From Candidatus Woesearchaeota archaeon (lineage in GTDB: Archaea > Nanobdellota > Nanobdellia > Woesearchaeales > JAFGUC01): a stretch of DNA of 63,493 nt. The notes beneath the pieces were generated by a model. That model worked only from the letters and a program-made list of their open reading frames with translations. It was not told where the DNA came from and did not search any database. Location of the stretch: positions 1-63,493 of the forward strand of contig JAFGUC010000082.1 of NCBI GenBank assembly GCA_016938695.1. The letters run 5' to 3'. Position numbers and translations under genes: made by a program. Shown here piece after piece: positions 63,361 through 63,493 of the stretch (position 1 is the first letter of the stretch; each line of letters begins with the position of its first letter).

Positions 63361-63493
63361 TGTTTCGCATAAATGCTCAAGCATAAATAGAAAATGGGCC
63401 TGCGAAAGATTTGAAATCAGCGGTCAGATTTTCGCATCTGAAGAACGAATATGTTTCGCATAAATGCTCAAGCATAAATAGAAAATGGGCCTG
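63361..63493. repeat. 42-base direct repeat, two copies at the window edge
   Basis: An identical 42-base sequence, TGTTTCGCATAAATGC to AAAATGGGCCTG, occurs at 63361-63402 and 63452-63493, where the window ends. The 49 bases between are unlike the repeat except for short TTTCGCA words. The repeat has an ATGC-TCAA-GCAT hairpin; the spacer has CAGAT-TTTCGC-ATCTG. It could be the start of a CRISPR array with unusually long units or a tandem minisatellite. More copies may lie beyond the edge. Confidence 0.6.

Noticed and set aside
63361-63493. Calling the edge repeat a CRISPR array
   Set aside because: Only two repeats and one spacer are visible, the units are longer than usual, and no cas genes are present in the window.

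Overview
The window looks like a piece of an AT-rich DPANN archaeal genome, most likely of the Woesearchaeota/Pacearchaeota type. Marker genes are archaeal: ribosomal protein S15 of the archaeal/eukaryotic form, Orc1/Cdc6, alpha-NAC, Sec61beta, diphthine synthase (dphB), FtsZ, two DHH/RecJ-family proteins, and a tRNA-Gln(CTG) with an intron at position 37/38. Most genes have a TATA element about 25 bases upstream of the start (leaderless or short-leader mRNAs) or a GGAGG/GGTGA ribosome-binding site. Lineage below the DPANN level is inference; no 16S gene is present.

Layout. (1) 1-13569, + strand: a surface-protein locus. It has a giant Ig-like repeat protein cut by the left edge, a small anchored protein, a ribbon-helix-helix regulator leading a tandem pair of about 620-residue anchored paralogs, and two more anchored secreted proteins, mostly with overlapping stop/start codons. 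(2) 13570-22362: a coiled-coil protein, a degenerate GGDEF-fold protein, the rps15-RecJ/GAN operon, an OB-DHH protein and a short ureohydrolase. (3) 22396-28768: a lone acetolactate-synthase-like enzyme, a histidine phosphatase next to a Cas4-like/DEDD nuclease fusion, a TPM/zinc-ribbon/LemA operon and an HTH-MNT/HEPN pair. (4) 28979-40755: a fused aspartate carbamoyltransferase (PyrB-PyrI), Prs, a cis-prenyltransferase, a 1023-residue metallophosphoesterase, an MFS transporter, DphB, FtsZ, and two tRNA-Gln genes. (5) 41178-47729: regulators, NAC, a radical-SAM/nucleotidyltransferase pair, Sec61beta, Orc1/Cdc6, and a split RelA/SpoT-like pair with synthetase and HD hydrolase as separate overlapping genes. 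(6) 47732-63306: FKBP, a debranching enzyme, a secreted alpha/alpha-toroid protein, gyrase A, a two-domain HTH regulator beside a dyad cluster, a THUMP methyltransferase and an operon of three related polytopic membrane proteins. (7) 63361-63493: two copies of a 42-base repeat, 91 bases apart, at the very edge.

The strongest candidates for something undescribed are the split alarmone synthetase/hydrolase pair, the GGDEF-fold protein with an altered signature, the duplicated surface proteins whose ectodomains match while their anchors do not, the three-paralog membrane operon, and several structured non-coding stretches (39520-39640, 19484-19574, 58723-58844). All eleven convergent gene pairs overlap or lie within 7 bases of each other, so the genome is very compact and mRNA 3' ends must be antisense to one another.
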